DNA of 64,000 nt from CALZBJ01 sp945619025 (lineage in GTDB: Bacteria > Pseudomonadota > Gammaproteobacteria > Cardiobacteriales > Wohlfahrtiimonadaceae): contig CALZBJ010000002.1 of assembly GCA_945619025.1 (NCBI GenBank), positions 150,380 to 214,379 of the forward strand, read 5' to 3'. Made by a program: the position numbers and the translations under genes. The notes under the pieces were generated by a model that did not search any database, was not told the origin of the DNA, and saw only the letters and a program-made list of their open reading frames with translations. This document shows positions 25,751 to 36,137 of this stretch, piece after piece; positions within the stretch are counted from its first letter, which is position 1, and each line of letters begins with the position of its first letter.

Positions 25751-26425
25751 TTATCCTTTACGATGGCTTAAATAGTGTGAAATTTTGGCGAGCGGATAGC
25801 AGAGCGCAAAAAACAGAATCATAATCGCGCCATAGATCCAAAAAGGGGCGGCAGGATCGGTAAAAGCGGTCACTTCGATAATCTCTTTACCCACTTTAAT
25901 CACCTCGCGAACGCCAATTAACACTAACAGCGAGGAGGTCATAATAATGCGCGCCGCCAGATTTAAACTCGGCGGCATAATCTGTTTAAAGGCCTGCGGT
26001 AACAGCACATAACGATAGAGCTGAAACCGATTAAGCCCGATGGCAAGCGCCGATTCGGTTTGATGTTTCGGCAGTGACATAATCGCGCTTCGCACAATAT
26101 CGCTCATCTCCGCCGCGCCCCAAAATACAAAGGCCATGACGCCAACCCATTCCCCTTTAATATTGATATTCAGCAGCATCGGCAAGGTAAAATAGAGCAC
26201 AAATAAGAGAACGAGCGTCGGCAAAATTCGTACGATTTCCAGATAGAGTCTAAAAACGGCGCGAATCACCATATTATTACTTAACCGAATCACCCCAAAT
26301 AGTGTCCCCAATAGCCCGCTTAATACAATGGAGATGAGCGAGACTTTTAAGGTAAAATAAAATCCGCCGAGTAGCCGTTTTAAAATGAGCGGATCGGTCA
26401 ATAATTCAATTCCCGAATTCAGCAT
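25751..26425 (-). CDS. Amino-acid ABC transporter permease 2
   Basis: 224-aa HisM/GlnP-type permease with five predicted helices. The EAA loop includes ESALAIGLNRFQLYRYVLLPQA. It overlaps the upstream permease by 20 bp, typical of paired PAAT permeases that form a heterodimer. Confidence 0.9.
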   Translation of the reverse strand: MLNSGIELLTDPLILKRLLGGFYFTLKVSLISIVLSGLLGTLFGVIRLSNNMVIRAVFRLYLEIVRILPTLVLLFVLYFTLPMLLNINIKGEWVGVMAFVFWGAAEMSDIVRSAIMSLPKHQTESALAIGLNRFQLYRYVLLPQAFKQIMPPSLNLAARIIMTSSLLVLIGVREVIKVGKEIIEVTAFTDPAAPFWIYGAIMILFFALCYPLAKISHYLSHRKG

Positions 26426-27071
26426 AACGCACCCGCTTTTCTAAAAAATTCAGTAGAAAAATAAATGGCAAAATCACGATAAGATAGGCCATGACCAGCA
26501 TAAAGAGCATCTCGTAGGTTTTATAATCCATATTGATATATCCTATCGCCACCGTAGTAATATCGGTGCCGGCAATGGCGGTAAAAATCGAGGTCTCTTT
26601 AAAGAGAAAAATCGCATTAGCGCCGAGCGTTGGTACCGAATAGGAGAGCGCCTGCGGGAAAATCACATAGCGCATCTGTTGCCACTTCGATAAACCGATC
26701 GCTTTTGCCGCATCAATTTGTGAGGGACGCACCGCGCTCAAACCGCTTTTAAAACTCTCCGTCATAAACGCGCCGCCAAGTAGGGATAATCCGATCAGCG
26801 CAGTGGTCTCAAAACTGAGTAAAATCGGCGATATCCGTGGCAATCCATAATAGAGAAAAAAGAGATGAAGCAGGAGCGGCGTATTTCTAAAAAAGGCCAC
26901 ATATCCGTTCACTAATGCCGATAAAACCGGCACGCGCCGATAGAGAATCATACTGCACACAGCGCCAAGAAACAGCGCAATCACAATCCCGATCGCAGAT
27001 ATTTTAAGCGTCAAAAAAAATGCGCTGGTCAGCGTTGGCAGCACACCTTCGATGTATGTCCAATCAAGCAC
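26406..27071 (-). CDS. Amino-acid ABC transporter permease 1
   Basis: 221-aa permease. VAFFRNTPLLLHLFFLYYG is the family N-terminal signature and DAAKAIGLSKWQQMRYVIFP is the EAA coupling loop. It is the first gene of the operon (permease-permease-ATPase-binding protein, minus strand). The 236-bp upstream region contains a short CCCTC/GAGGG hairpin but no recognised riboswitch. Confidence 0.9.
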   Translation of the reverse strand: MLDWTYIEGVLPTLTSAFFLTLKISAIGIVIALFLGAVCSMILYRRVPVLSALVNGYVAFFRNTPLLLHLFFLYYGLPRISPILLSFETTALIGLSLLGGAFMTESFKSGLSAVRPSQIDAAKAIGLSKWQQMRYVIFPQALSYSVPTLGANAIFLFKETSIFTAIAGTDITTVAIGYINMDYKTYEMLFMLVMAYLIVILPFIFLLNFLEKRVRYAEFGN

Positions 27072-27307
27072 GGTTAACCTTTAGATATACTATGTTATTG
27101 GTAAGTAAAACCCTCTGTTTTCCCGAACTTGAGGGCTGTCTTTTTTATTATTAGCCTGAATTATCGAGTCCGTCAATCTTTCCCCCGAAAAGATCGTTAA
27201 ATTGTTGGCGATTCGTTCTGATTGATCTCTTTTTGCCCATATCTTTATCGCCCATTTTCTGTCATTATGAGGATTAATTGACTTATAATTGATCAAAAGG
27301 ATCGTTT

Positions 27308-27826
27308 ATGGCGACGCGCATTTCTCATTCTCCCTTCGGCATCATGACCATTACCGCAACACCTGCGGGCATTTCAGCCATTGAATTTGAGCTCGATTCT
27401 CCGGATCAATTAATAGCGCCGATCAGCTCCTCCGAAATCCCCCAAACAGCGGAAGAAATTGCGCTTCTTGATCGTGCTGAAAGGGAGCTCGCTGAATATT
27501 TTAATGGGCAACGAAAAACCTTTACCCTTCCATTAGATCTCTCCCATGGAACGCCCTTTATGCAAGCCGTTTGGCGTTATTTGGCCGGCATTCCGTATGG
27601 CACCCTCGTTACTTATAAAACGATTGCCGAGGCGATTGGTCATCCGAAAGCCTATCGCGCCGTGGGGCTTGCCAATCATAATAATCCACTCCCGATTCTC
27701 TGCGCTTGCCACCGCGTGATTGGCTCAGATGGGACGCTCACCGGCTACGCTTACGGGCTTCCGATGAAGCGAAAACTGCTCGAACTTGAAGGGCTGACTC
27801 TCGGCGAACAAACCTCGCTCTTTTAG
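27308..27826 (+). CDS. ogt: Methylated-DNA--protein-cysteine S-methyltransferase
   Basis: 172-aa single-domain alkyltransferase that removes O6-methylguanine damage by irreversible transfer to its own cysteine. The helix-turn-helix region IPYGTLVTYKTIAEAIGHP, AVGLANHNNPLPI and the active-site CHRV are present. The residue before the nucleophile is Ala (CACHRVIG), where most family members have Pro (PCHRV). The C-terminus GYAYGLPMKRKLLELE is normal. It is monocistronic. Confidence 0.9.
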   Translation: MATRISHSPFGIMTITATPAGISAIEFELDSPDQLIAPISSSEIPQTAEEIALLDRAERELAEYFNGQRKTFTLPLDLSHGTPFMQAVWRYLAGIPYGTLVTYKTIAEAIGHPKAYRAVGLANHNNPLPILCACHRVIGSDGTLTGYAYGLPMKRKLLELEGLTLGEQTSLF

Positions 27827-28147
27827 TTATTCCTGATAGTTATCCCCGACTTTCCCCAAAAGCTGTGGATAACATTTGGGATAGCGCTTGGGTATTGTCC
27901 TCTTCCCGCTAACTATCCGCTCTTTGAGCATTGATCAATAATCGATCAATTGTATCGAATCAATCATCTCCCTTTTCTTCCTCCATCACGACTCTTCCCA
28001 TCATCATTCTTACGCCCTCCCTTTCCCGCTCTTCATGAATGGGCTCGGATCAATCCGTAAAGAAACATTTAATTTTATTGTGAACTGTAAGTTGTTCTGA
28101 TATATTCCCAAATGCGAACAATTTACATTTACATATGAGATAAATTC
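27827..28147. other. Intergenic region between ogt and TonB receptor
   Basis: About 320 bp without a gene. It contains one perfect DnaA-box sequence TGTGGATAA (27864-27872) near the ogt stop, and the inverted repeat described separately near its right end. Confidence 0.6.
28086..28127. promoter_or_regulatory. Long inverted repeat before the TonB receptor gene
   Basis: TGTAAGTTGTTC (28086-28097) and GAACAATTTACA (28116-28127) match at 11 of 12 positions as an inverted repeat. The arms are 30 bp apart, about three helical turns, 21 bp before the receptor ATG. It looks like a dimeric regulator site. It does not resemble a canonical Fur box. Confidence 0.45.
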
Positions 28148-30428
28148 ATGAATAAGCCCTATACGATTAAAAAGATGATGGCCATTTCGACGCTATCGAC
28201 CTTAATGATTCCTACGTTATCCATGGCAGAACCCAGTAAGAATGAGGCCGAAGAGCCGATTGAACTCCGACCGGTTGTGGTGATCGCAACCGAAGATGCC
28301 CCGCCTCTTTTTGAGGTAAAACAGAGCGCGACGGATCTTCGTAAAAATCTTGTGCAAGATGAGCGCGATCTATTTCGCAACGAGGTCGGCATCGGCATTA
28401 GCGAAAGTGGACGCTCGGGCAGTAATGGTTTTGCGATCCGCGGGGTCGACAAGGATCGAGTGGCCGTGATCGTGGATGGTCTCCCGCAAGCCGAAACGTT
28501 TATGCCCTCAATCTACAAGGGATATGGCTACTTTAATGGCAGTATTAATAACACCGAGTATGAAAATATTAGCCAAGTGGGCGTTAATAAGGGGGCCAAT
28601 TCCGTCAGCGATGGGAGCGGTGCAATTGGTGGGTCGGTGCATTTTAAGACGAAAAATATTGAGGATTTTGTTCGTCCGGGTGAGCATTTTGGGCTCTATT
28701 TAAAATCCGGCTACGCCTCTAAAAATGATGAATGGCGACAAGTGGTCGGCTCGGGATTTGAGGTAAATGGCCTCTTTGGATTTGCCCAAATGACCAAACG
28801 CCGTGGCCATGAAATGATTAATAATGGCAAAGGAGAGGATATTTATGGCTCCGCACGAGGAAAGCCCGATCCCGTCTCAAATCGATCCACCGCTTGGCTT
28901 ACCAAATTCGGATATAATTTCGGGGAAAATCATCGCATAACCGCGTTTTATGAAGATCGAAAACAGACCCAAGAGACCGAGGAGAAAAGCTTTGATAGTT
29001 GGGGCACTCACCGCTTTGCCGCCGATACTGCGCCCTATAAACGCTATGGCTTGGAGTATGATTATTTTGGCAATGATTCAACGCTGATCGATACCTTTAA
29101 TGCCGTGCTCGCTAAACAAACCATCAAGATGCAATCGGATACCTATAATGTCAAAAAAGATGATCATAGCATTATGGATCAGCACTATTTCCGTGAATTT
29201 GAGCAACAACAGACGATGTTTCAAGCCCAACTCTTTGCTAAACCGATCACACTATTTGATACAGAACATCACCTGCAAGGAAAAATTGAACACAGGCGCG
29301 CAAAACTCTCAAACTACAATCACGACATTCTCTATCTAAGCGGCACCGCCCACCCATCAACCTATAGCCTCCGATATTAGCGCGATTTCGCTGCAAGATC
29401 GGTTTAATTTATCCGATCAGTTAAGCGCCACACTCGGGCTTCGCTACGATCATTATCAATATACGCCGAAGATGGATGGGAGCAATAAATTTCCGGTAAG
29501 TTTTGATGGCAGTAAAAAACGCTTTTCCAATCTCTCCTGGCAAGCGGGACTTGCCTATCAGTTCACTCCCGAACATCAACTCAGTTACACCCTTAGCACC
29601 GGCTTTAGAGCGCCCCGCGTTGAAGAGATGTTTTTTGAATTTGGGAAAGGCGGCGCCAATCACTTTATGCCCAACACACACCTTAAACCAGAAACCTCGC
29701 TGAATCATGAAATTGCCTATCAATTCCAAAATGAATCCAGCCAATTTGGCATCGGCATCTTTCACAGTCGCTATCGTAATTTTATTGATGAACGCGTTAC
29801 CGAGGGGCGGGCGAAAAACCCTTGGTACGATCCCAATAATCCATGGTGGGGTGGCGATGAATATCTCTTTGTGAACCAGATCCAATTTGTTAACGTCGCC
29901 AAAGCAAGCATCTCTGGCGTGGAAATTGGCGGATCAATTAATGGCTCAGTCCTAGGGCTATCCGACGATTGGACCTTTGGCCTTAAAGCGCAATATAGCC
30001 GCGGGAAAAATCAAGATGGCGATCCGTTAAAATCGATCCAGCCTTGGAGTGCGCTGATGAATATTGAATATCAAGCGCCTTCAGATCGCTGGAATATGCA
30101 GCTCACCGGACGCTATAGCGCCGCGAAAAAAGGGAAAGATACCAAAGAAACGCTCTATTCTTGGCGCGGGCAAGAGGAGCAAGAGTGGCCCTATTTAAGT
30201 GGTTCTTATTTCGTTGTTGATCTCACTAGCCAGATTCAGCTTGATAAGGATATTACCCTCAATATCGGCATTTTTAATCTATTTAATAAAGATTACAGCA
30301 CCTGGGATAGTCTCCGCGATCTGCCCACCTACGGCACCACCAATCGCATTGACCGAGAAGGCCGTGGACTTAATCGTTTTTCAGCGCCGAAACGCAATTT
30401 CTCCATTTCACTGGAAGCGCGCTTTTAA
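28148..30428 (+). pseudogene. TonB-dependent heme/hemoglobin-type receptor, frameshifted
   Basis: A signal peptide (to about residue 27, TLSMAEP) is followed by a plug domain with GRSGSNGFAIRGVDKDRVAV and GANSVSDGSGAIGGSVHFKTK. A beta-barrel follows with NGKGEDIYGSARGKPDPVSN and ends in NFSISLEARF with the terminal Phe. The reading frame breaks between about 29340 and 29380. Frame 1 stops at 29380, while the barrel resumes in the +1 frame (QPIASDISAISLQDRFN). The total of 2281 nt is 3n+1, so a single extra base explains it. The DSLRDLPTYGTTNRIDREGR ending is typical of the hemoglobin/transferrin receptor family. It could be a real pseudogene or a sequencing error. Confidence 0.85.
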
Positions 30429-30476
30429 CGATCAGTTTTCACCATCAATGTTAACCATTAATTGATGCCACAAAAA

Positions 30477-30510
30477 AAGAGCCACCCGTTTGGATGGCTC
30501 TTCGTTTTTT
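30477..30510. terminator. Bidirectional terminator between receptor and aldehyde dehydrogenase
   Basis: AAGAGCCACCC pairs with GGATGGCTCTT (one mismatch) and is flanked by T-tracts on both strands, serving the two convergent genes. Confidence 0.85.
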
Positions 30511-30558
30511 ATTGTAAAAAGTCGGTTCTTATTTTGACTTTACAAGGTAACCGCATTC

Positions 30559-32046
30559 TTAATAGAAGCCAGTTAATTCCTCGTTCATGCTGATATAGAT
30601 GTTTTTCTTTTGAGTGTATGCATCTAAAATCATTTTGTGCGTTTCACGGCCGATTCCCGATTTTTTGTACCCACCAAATGGTGCGTGCGCTGGGAGTTCG
30701 TTATAGGTGTTCACCCACATGCGTCCAGTGCGAACGCCACGTGCTACGCGTAGTGCGCGGTTAATGTCGCGTGTCCATACCGCTCCTCCTAAACCATATT
30801 CAGAGTTGTTTGCGTATTTGACCACTTCTTCTTCAGTCTCAAATACCACTACCGCCACTACGGGGCCAAACACCTCTTCTTGCTCGATGCGCATGCCGGG
30901 TTTAACGTCAACTATTAGCGTTGGTTTCACAAATGCCCCGTTCTCACCGTAACGCTCTCCACCCGCTAAAACGCGTGCGCCTTCGTCGGTAGCAACTTTC
31001 ACATAGTCGAGAATTTGGTTCATTTGTTTCACGCTCACTTGCGTACCCATTTGCGTGGTTGGATCGAGTGGATCGCCCACTTTTACGCCATCGAACTTCT
31101 CTTTTAATTTCGTGATGAATTGATCGTAAATGCCTTTTTGAACAAAGAGACGTGAGCCCGCACAGCAGACCTGTCCTTGGTTAAAGAGAATTCCCATCAG
31201 TGCGCCATCAATCGCTTTATCGAGTTGTGCATCATCAAAGACGATATTCGCTGATTTACCGCCAAGCTCTAAGGTTGCAGGGATCAATTTATCCGCTGCA
31301 GCACGAGCTACGGTGTAACCGACTTCCGTAGAACCGGTGAAGGCTAATTTACTAAATCCTTCATGTTTTAAGATGTAATCCCCGGTAGTCGATCCGCGAC
31401 CGGTTAAGACGCTCACCACGCCTTTTGGTAAGACTTCATTTAAGATACGGCCCATCTCTAAAAGAGAGATTGAGGTATCGCTTGAGGGTTTGATAACAAT
31501 GCAGTTACCTGCCGCAAGTGCCGGAGCAATTTTCCACGCGCCCATTAAAAAGGGGAAGTTCCATGGAATAATCTGCCCAACCACACCGATCGGCTCGCTT
31601 AATACGATGCTTAAGCTGTTTTTATCAATTAAATTGGCTTCGTCGCTATGGCCACGAATCACACCTGCAAAATAGCGGAAATGATCGATTGCTAAAGGAA
31701 TATCAATATTGCTCGTTTCACGAATCGGCTTACCATTTTCAAGGGTTTCTAACGTCGCAAAACGCTCCGCTTCCGCTTCAATACGATCGGCGACTTCAAG
31801 CAGTAATGCTGAACGCTCTTGAGGCGATACTTGGCTCCACGCATCAAATGCATCCCAAGCTGCCGTTACCGCTGCATCCACATCTTCCTTATCGGCTACC
31901 GCGATGGTTGCTAAGGTTTCGTTTGTTGCGGGGTTCGTTGCTTCATACGTCTGTTTCGATGCCCCGTCACGCCACTCACCATTAATGAGGAGTTGATAGT
32001 TTGACGCAGGACGGAGGTTTTCGTTTAAGTCAGCTAATTTTTTCAT
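30559..32046 (-). CDS. NAD(P)+-dependent aldehyde dehydrogenase (acetaldehyde dehydrogenase-like)
   Basis: 495-aa aldehyde dehydrogenase that oxidises an aldehyde to a carboxylate in the cytoplasm. Motifs seen are the Asn in PWNFPFLMGAWK, the Rossmann FTGSTEVG, the general-base Glu in LELGGKS, the catalytic Cys in NQGQVCCAGSRLF, and EEVFGPV. The C-terminal APFGGYKKSGIGRETH belongs to the AldB/ExaC acetaldehyde-type branch. AGGAAA precedes the start. Monocistronic, with 320 bp of upstream DNA that holds its promoter. Confidence 0.92.
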   Translation of the reverse strand: MKKLADLNENLRPASNYQLLINGEWRDGASKQTYEATNPATNETLATIAVADKEDVDAAVTAAWDAFDAWSQVSPQERSALLLEVADRIEAEAERFATLETLENGKPIRETSNIDIPLAIDHFRYFAGVIRGHSDEANLIDKNSLSIVLSEPIGVVGQIIPWNFPFLMGAWKIAPALAAGNCIVIKPSSDTSISLLEMGRILNEVLPKGVVSVLTGRGSTTGDYILKHEGFSKLAFTGSTEVGYTVARAAADKLIPATLELGGKSANIVFDDAQLDKAIDGALMGILFNQGQVCCAGSRLFVQKGIYDQFITKLKEKFDGVKVGDPLDPTTQMGTQVSVKQMNQILDYVKVATDEGARVLAGGERYGENGAFVKPTLIVDVKPGMRIEQEEVFGPVVAVVVFETEEEVVKYANNSEYGLGGAVWTRDINRALRVARGVRTGRMWVNTYNELPAHAPFGGYKKSGIGRETHKMILDAYTQKKNIYISMNEELTGFY

Positions 32047-32367
32047 ATTGGTTTCCTTTTCTCTTTTGAGATGTATGGAACAAAATCAAAGGCTACAAGT
32101 ACGCTACAATTATACGCATCCTGTTAAAACCCTTCCTTAATTCTAACCGTTAATCCACCAAAACATGATTTAAATCGTCTATCAACTACATTCATACTAC
32201 CGATGTTTTTGATAGCGTTTTTTACTCCCTGTTTTTGGCGCTCTTATCTTATTTCACATCAAAACGAGAACAAAAAAGGGTACGCCTTCGAATGAATTTA
32301 CTCTAGCATTCATCATTATATATTTCTATATAGTGATTAAACTTTAATCATTTAAAGCACCCTCTCC
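32047..32367. other. Intergenic region between ALDH and M48 protease genes
   Basis: About 320 bp, AT-rich, holding the promoter region of the aldehyde dehydrogenase. No gene, riboswitch or strong terminator was recognised. Confidence 0.5.
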
Positions 32368-34437
32368 CTACTCGTCGACTTGCCATTTTCCATTAAACCA
32401 ATCGTGGAATGAGAGCGGTAATAATTCGCCTAAATGAAGCGCAACAAGCCGCATCGCTTGATACTCTTTTAAGGTGAGATAATCATCCATTCCCACCGCG
32501 GTTAACAGCGCCTCAAGCACTCGATTAGCCTCCACCTCCGGAAGCCGATTTAACACGGTAAACGCATAGGGCAAATTATCCTCCCAAAAGGCCTTATTTA
32601 TCACCGGAAAGTAGCGCGACTCGCCGGGCGCAATCGCTTGCAATATCGCATTAAAGGCTATTCCTTTTTCATCATCGTCATACTCCCCCGCTTCGGTTAA
32701 AAAGGCAGCAATTAAGAGATAGGCATCCCGCTTTTCAAGCTCGGTAACCCGCTCTTTTTTACGAGTTCGAACGGGGCGCGCGAGCGTCTCTTCTTCATAT
32801 TCCAATAACCGATCGAGATAGCCGTCGATCGCATAAAACATTCCCCATTGCTGAAAGGTTAGCGCAGAAAGATCACGAGTCAGTGACGAAAAATAGCGTT
32901 GCAATGTTTCAGACCCCGCTTCATCCAAATCCCGGAGCGACGAATAGAGCATCTCAATGAGCAGATAACCATATTCGATCTCGCGCTCGGCATAAATTTT
33001 ATAGAGATAATCGAGATACTTCACCTCCGCTTCCCGCAATCGGCTGTACTGCTGCTCACGCACGGTAGGATCATCACTTACAAGTAGGAGAGCAAACAAA
33101 ATGTAGCCGGTTTTATGGGACATCACTTTTAAAAATTCGGAAGGAATCAGCATCATCAACTCTTCAAGGGAGGGCTGATTAAGTGCCGTATCACGCCACG
33201 TTCTAGTATTTGGCTCTAGTGACGACTCCCCTTTATTGGCTGATTCTTGAATGGCATCGTGAATAATTGCCGTGCCCACCACTTTTCCTAAAAAGTCGGT
33301 ACCACTTGGCGTAGTTTGACGGGCGGTTTTCGCCGGCTCTGCAGTAGCTTTTTCATGGGTGGTTTCATTAGTAGATTCATCCGCGGCTTTCTCGCGCTTT
33401 TTCTTCGATCTCCGAGAGCGTTCTGCCAAAATTTCCGCCTCCGTCACATAACTATTGACGCGCTTAATGCGCTCCTCAAGCGGGGGATGAGTTGGGAAGG
33501 AGAAAGCTTTTACCGTGAGCGGATTGGAGAAGAAAAAGTGAGCGTACTCGGCATCTGCGCCTTCAATGGCTGAATCCAGAGGATCTTCTTTATTGAGCCG
33601 TCTTAAGAGGGAGACCATCGGAATCGCTTGGCGCATGGCAATCACCGCGTTAAGATCCGCGTGATATTCCCGCCGAATTGAGATGCGCGATTGAAGCAAT
33701 TTACCAATCCAGTAGTGAAACGCGCCGAGAATAATGAGCCCGACCCCGATCGCAATACCCGCAATCAGCGCTTGCCCTTGATTTTTATTACCGGAACGCG
33801 GACGAGCACGAAGCACCCCATCAATCACATGAAACCCGATGCTGGTAATCGCCATAAAGCCCGCTAAAATCGCCGCCATATGAAGATTGAATCGCATATC
33901 AAGACTCTTAATATGCTCCACTTCATGGGCAATGAGCGCACTCAGTTCATCACGAGGCAGTTCAAGCGCTTTGGTCGTCACGATCACCGCGGAATTGTGA
34001 TAATTTGTCCCCGTCGCAAAGGCATTGAGCGCCCCGCTCGGCAATACATAAAGTTTCGGAACGGGAAGCGCCGTGGCAATCGCCATCTCATCGACCACTT
34101 GATTGAGCTTGCGGTAATCGGCCTCATCATAATTGCCCGACACATCCACCGCCTGCATTGAAAGCGGCAAGAGCGAGCCATCACCATTTGAAAAATAGGC
34201 GCGCCCATAATTAAACATAATCACCACGAGCGTTAATGCTGCCGCCCACAATCCCACCTCGGAATAGAAGCGATACGAACCATCACTGTAGAGCGTCGGC
34301 ACCTCAAAATAGCGCGCCTCCACCCAATACGCTGCCCCGAATGCAATGCTCATCGAAAACAGAATATTGAGGCTAAAGACCACATAGAGCCAAAATGTTT
34401 CGCGATTGAGTTTCCGCTTTGCTTCAAAATAATTCAC
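32368..34437 (-). CDS. Membrane M48-family metallopeptidase with long C-terminal extension
   Basis: About 689 aa. Two N-terminal membrane helices (about 15-40 and 60-78) lead to a zinc protease domain with ATGTNYHNSAVIVTTKAL and the HExxH motif HEVEH. Two more helices and the third-ligand region REYHADLNAV follow. A cytoplasmic C-terminal half (about 320-689) is helical and carries a low-complexity AKTARQTTPSG-type linker. HtpX-like proteases degrade misfolded membrane proteins; this one is more than twice as long as HtpX. The GTG at 34437 has AGGAAG upstream, so it is preferred to the TTG at 34458. Confidence 0.83.
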   Translation of the reverse strand: MNYFEAKRKLNRETFWLYVVFSLNILFSMSIAFGAAYWVEARYFEVPTLYSDGSYRFYSEVGLWAAALTLVVIMFNYGRAYFSNGDGSLLPLSMQAVDVSGNYDEADYRKLNQVVDEMAIATALPVPKLYVLPSGALNAFATGTNYHNSAVIVTTKALELPRDELSALIAHEVEHIKSLDMRFNLHMAAILAGFMAITSIGFHVIDGVLRARPRSGNKNQGQALIAGIAIGVGLIILGAFHYWIGKLLQSRISIRREYHADLNAVIAMRQAIPMVSLLRRLNKEDPLDSAIEGADAEYAHFFFSNPLTVKAFSFPTHPPLEERIKRVNSYVTEAEILAERSRRSKKKREKAADESTNETTHEKATAEPAKTARQTTPSGTDFLGKVVGTAIIHDAIQESANKGESSLEPNTRTWRDTALNQPSLEELMMLIPSEFLKVMSHKTGYILFALLLVSDDPTVREQQYSRLREAEVKYLDYLYKIYAEREIEYGYLLIEMLYSSLRDLDEAGSETLQRYFSSLTRDLSALTFQQWGMFYAIDGYLDRLLEYEEETLARPVRTRKKERVTELEKRDAYLLIAAFLTEAGEYDDDEKGIAFNAILQAIAPGESRYFPVINKAFWEDNLPYAFTVLNRLPEVEANRVLEALLTAVGMDDYLTLKEYQAMRLVALHLGELLPLSFHDWFNGKWQVDE

Positions 34438-34574
34438 ACGCTTCCTCTTTATAATCAATGAGATTCAACTTCCCTATCCTATCACTTTTAAGGTGGAATT
34501 TAATTGATTATTCTGCCTGAAAACGTGAGGAATCGCGCGCTAAAAATTGAGCCTTGATAGATTTTATAAAATCG

Positions 34575-35912
34575 TTAACCAATTTTTTGATAACGTTGCC
34601 ACGCCCAGTAAGTGACGGGGATTGCGAGCACGATGGAGGCGATCGGCATGGTGAGCCACACCCCATCTAAATCTAAAAAGCGCGGTAAAATAAAGAGAAA
34701 GGGCACTTGGATAAAAAGATTCCCGATCGAGATCACGAGCGCCTTTGCCCCCTCGCCGATCGCTTGGAAAAAGACGGTCACCAGCACAAAGACCCCTTCC
34801 AAAAAGAGCACAAAAAGATTAAAGCGAATGGCGTGAACGGCCACCTCCGTCAGCGCCGGGTCGCTAGTAAACCAGAGCGTGAAAAACCCGGGAAACAGCT
34901 GTAACACTAAGGTGAGCGTGATGCCGTAGAGCATGCCCACAAAAACCATCATGCGGATAATTGCCCGCGCGGAACGATGTTTTTCACCGCCGTAGAGCTT
35001 ACTAATCACCGGCTGAATCCCATTGGCAACGCCCTCGATCCCAAAATAGTAGACCGTAATAATGTAGCCGGTAATCGTATAGGCCGACACCGCGAGCGTT
35101 CCGCCATATTTCACCAGCATCTTGTGATGGAGCGCCATAATAAAGCCGACGTAGATATACATGAAAAAGGCCGACCCGCCGTTTAATAAGATCTCACCGA
35201 TCAGTTTTAAATCAGGCTTAACATGACGCCATTGTATCGGCTCGCCACTTTTAAAGAACACAAAGCGAAAGCCCAAGAGCATCGCGCAGGTTTCCCCAAT
35301 CACGCTCGCAAGTGCCGCTCCAAAGACCGACCATTCGAGCACCACAATTAAGAGATACGAGGAGATAATATTGAGCGACACGCCGATCGCCATGTAGAGC
35401 GTTGCCCGATAGGGACTGCCCACATTGCGCACTAAAAATGGGAGTGCAAGGCTGCCGATCACAAAGGGGGCGCTCACCGCAAAGACGCGCACAAAATCGA
35501 TCGCAAGGCGCGAGGCTTCTAAAAATTCCGCGGAAGCCGCCTGCGATGGATCGCCCAAAATGGAGACTAAAAAGGGAGCCGATTGATATAAAAAGAGCCC
35601 CAGTAAAATCCCCGGGATGACGATTAATACGAGCGTCTGCCCTAAGATTCGAAGCGCCCGCTCATGTTCCTCGGCCCCTTTGGCGATCGAGTAGAGACTG
35701 CCCGTCCCAACGCCGACCAAAAGCCCAAAGCCCAAAAGTAACGTGATGTAAGACCAGCCGATATTTGCACCCGCAAGCCCCGCCGCGCCGATAAAATTCC
35801 CGATAAAGAATCCGTCGATCAATTGATACGCGCCGCTAATTAGCATGGCACCCACCGTCGGAATCACATAACTTGCAAACAACAGCTGTAAACGTCGATG
35901 CTTCACACACAC
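34575..35912 (-). CDS. MATE-family efflux transporter
   Basis: 445 aa with 12 predicted helices. PTVGAMLISGAYQLIDGFFIG is the N-lobe signature and LAGANIGWSYITLLLGFG and GVANGIQPVISKLYGGEKH are also typical MATE motifs. MATE proteins export cationic drugs using Na+ or H+. It is closest by eye to the DinF/MepA-like branch. The substrate is unknown. Monocistronic, on the minus strand. Confidence 0.88.
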   Translation of the reverse strand: MCVKHRRLQLLFASYVIPTVGAMLISGAYQLIDGFFIGNFIGAAGLAGANIGWSYITLLLGFGLLVGVGTGSLYSIAKGAEEHERALRILGQTLVLIVIPGILLGLFLYQSAPFLVSILGDPSQAASAEFLEASRLAIDFVRVFAVSAPFVIGSLALPFLVRNVGSPYRATLYMAIGVSLNIISSYLLIVVLEWSVFGAALASVIGETCAMLLGFRFVFFKSGEPIQWRHVKPDLKLIGEILLNGGSAFFMYIYVGFIMALHHKMLVKYGGTLAVSAYTITGYIITVYYFGIEGVANGIQPVISKLYGGEKHRSARAIIRMMVFVGMLYGITLTLVLQLFPGFFTLWFTSDPALTEVAVHAIRFNLFVLFLEGVFVLVTVFFQAIGEGAKALVISIGNLFIQVPFLFILPRFLDLDGVWLTMPIASIVLAIPVTYWAWQRYQKIG

Positions 35913-36137
35913 CTCAAATCAAGATAATAGCGCATAGTATAGTCTAGAATGCTGAAAAACACCTCTTCCCAAACGGAAAAAAGATGACGCGATTTTCCGC
36001 CTTAATCCGCATCATTTGGCAATTCAATCATCGCTTTCGCTACGCCTTCGAAGTGGCAGTGCTATAATTAATCCTTGGAAACGATTTTAAATTCAATCAT
36101 CTCCGCCGCACGCCGGCACCAACCATGAGGATATTTT

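Noticed and set aside
27864..27872. Perfect DnaA-box sequence TGTGGATAA as a possible replication origin
   Set aside because: Only one perfect site, no cluster, no AT-rich unwinding element and no dnaA, dnaN or gidA nearby.
28086..28127. Fur box upstream of the TonB receptor
   Set aside because: The repeat does not match the GATAAT-type hexamer pattern of Fur sites.
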